This document shows positions 7,157 through 7,204 of a stretch of 7,204 bases of DNA, piece by piece (positions within the stretch are counted from its first letter, which is position 1; each line of letters opens with the position of its first letter). Below the pieces are notes generated by a model. That model saw only the letters and a list, made by a program, of their open reading frames with translations. It was not told the DNA's origin and did no database searches. The position numbers were made by a program, and so were the translations under genes. Location of the stretch: contig CANCAO010000079.1 in NCBI GenBank assembly GCA_947374105.1, positions 1 through 7,204 on the forward strand, written 5' to 3'. The stretch comes from Comamonadaceae bacterium. Its GTDB lineage: Bacteria > Pseudomonadota > Gammaproteobacteria > Burkholderiales > Burkholderiaceae_C.

Positions 7157-7204
7157 CGCGGGGAGTCTATCAACAACAGGTGGGTCAAGCTTGCAGGATA
7201 GGCA
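7157..7204 (-). other. Upstream end of mutS, no clear signals
   Basis: These 48 bases precede the mutS start codon and run to the window edge. On the minus strand a TATCCT (7200-7195) and a TTGACC (7188-7183) occur, but neither has a well-spaced partner inside the window. The bases just before the ATG are CCCCGCG, with no ribosome binding site. The promoter probably lies beyond the window or is not recognisable. Confidence 0.3.

Overview
The window looks like a chromosomal segment of a betaproteobacterium, most likely of the order Burkholderiales (Comamonadaceae-like, for example the Rhodoferax/Polaromonas neighbourhood). This placement is an inference. It rests on the high-GC coding style of most genes, the beta/gamma-proteobacterial form of MutS and AcuI, and the gene content. 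No rRNA, tRNA, CRISPR array, insertion sequence or phage gene was seen.

Layout from left to right: (1) a C40 (NlpC/P60) cell-wall peptidase on the minus strand, cut at its C-terminal end by the window edge. (2) A 103-base AT-rich divergent intergenic region. (3) acuI, an NADPH-dependent acryloyl-CoA reductase/YhdH-type oxidoreductase on the plus strand, followed after 19 bases by (4) an isochorismatase-family cysteine hydrolase. (5) A membrane acyltransferase of the AT3 (OafA/YrhL) family with clearly lower GC than its neighbours, followed almost without a gap by (6) nhaA, a Na+/H+ antiporter. (7) mutS, the mismatch-repair ATPase, on the minus strand and convergent with nhaA, with a 12-bp bulged stem-loop spanning the junction. 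All coding regions are accounted for, and no stretch above about 100 bases lacks a gene.

acuI and the hydrolase look like a two-gene transcription unit. The acyltransferase and nhaA look like a second unit, both acting in the inner membrane. The acyltransferase is compositionally foreign, so this unit may have been inserted between an older housekeeping block and mutS. MutS and the NlpC/P60 protein are housekeeping genes with intact catalytic motifs.

I did not find a convincing undescribed biological system. The points most worth a second look are the low-GC acyltransferase paired with nhaA, the predicted leaderless promoter of the peptidase, and the stem-loop between the convergent nhaA and mutS genes.
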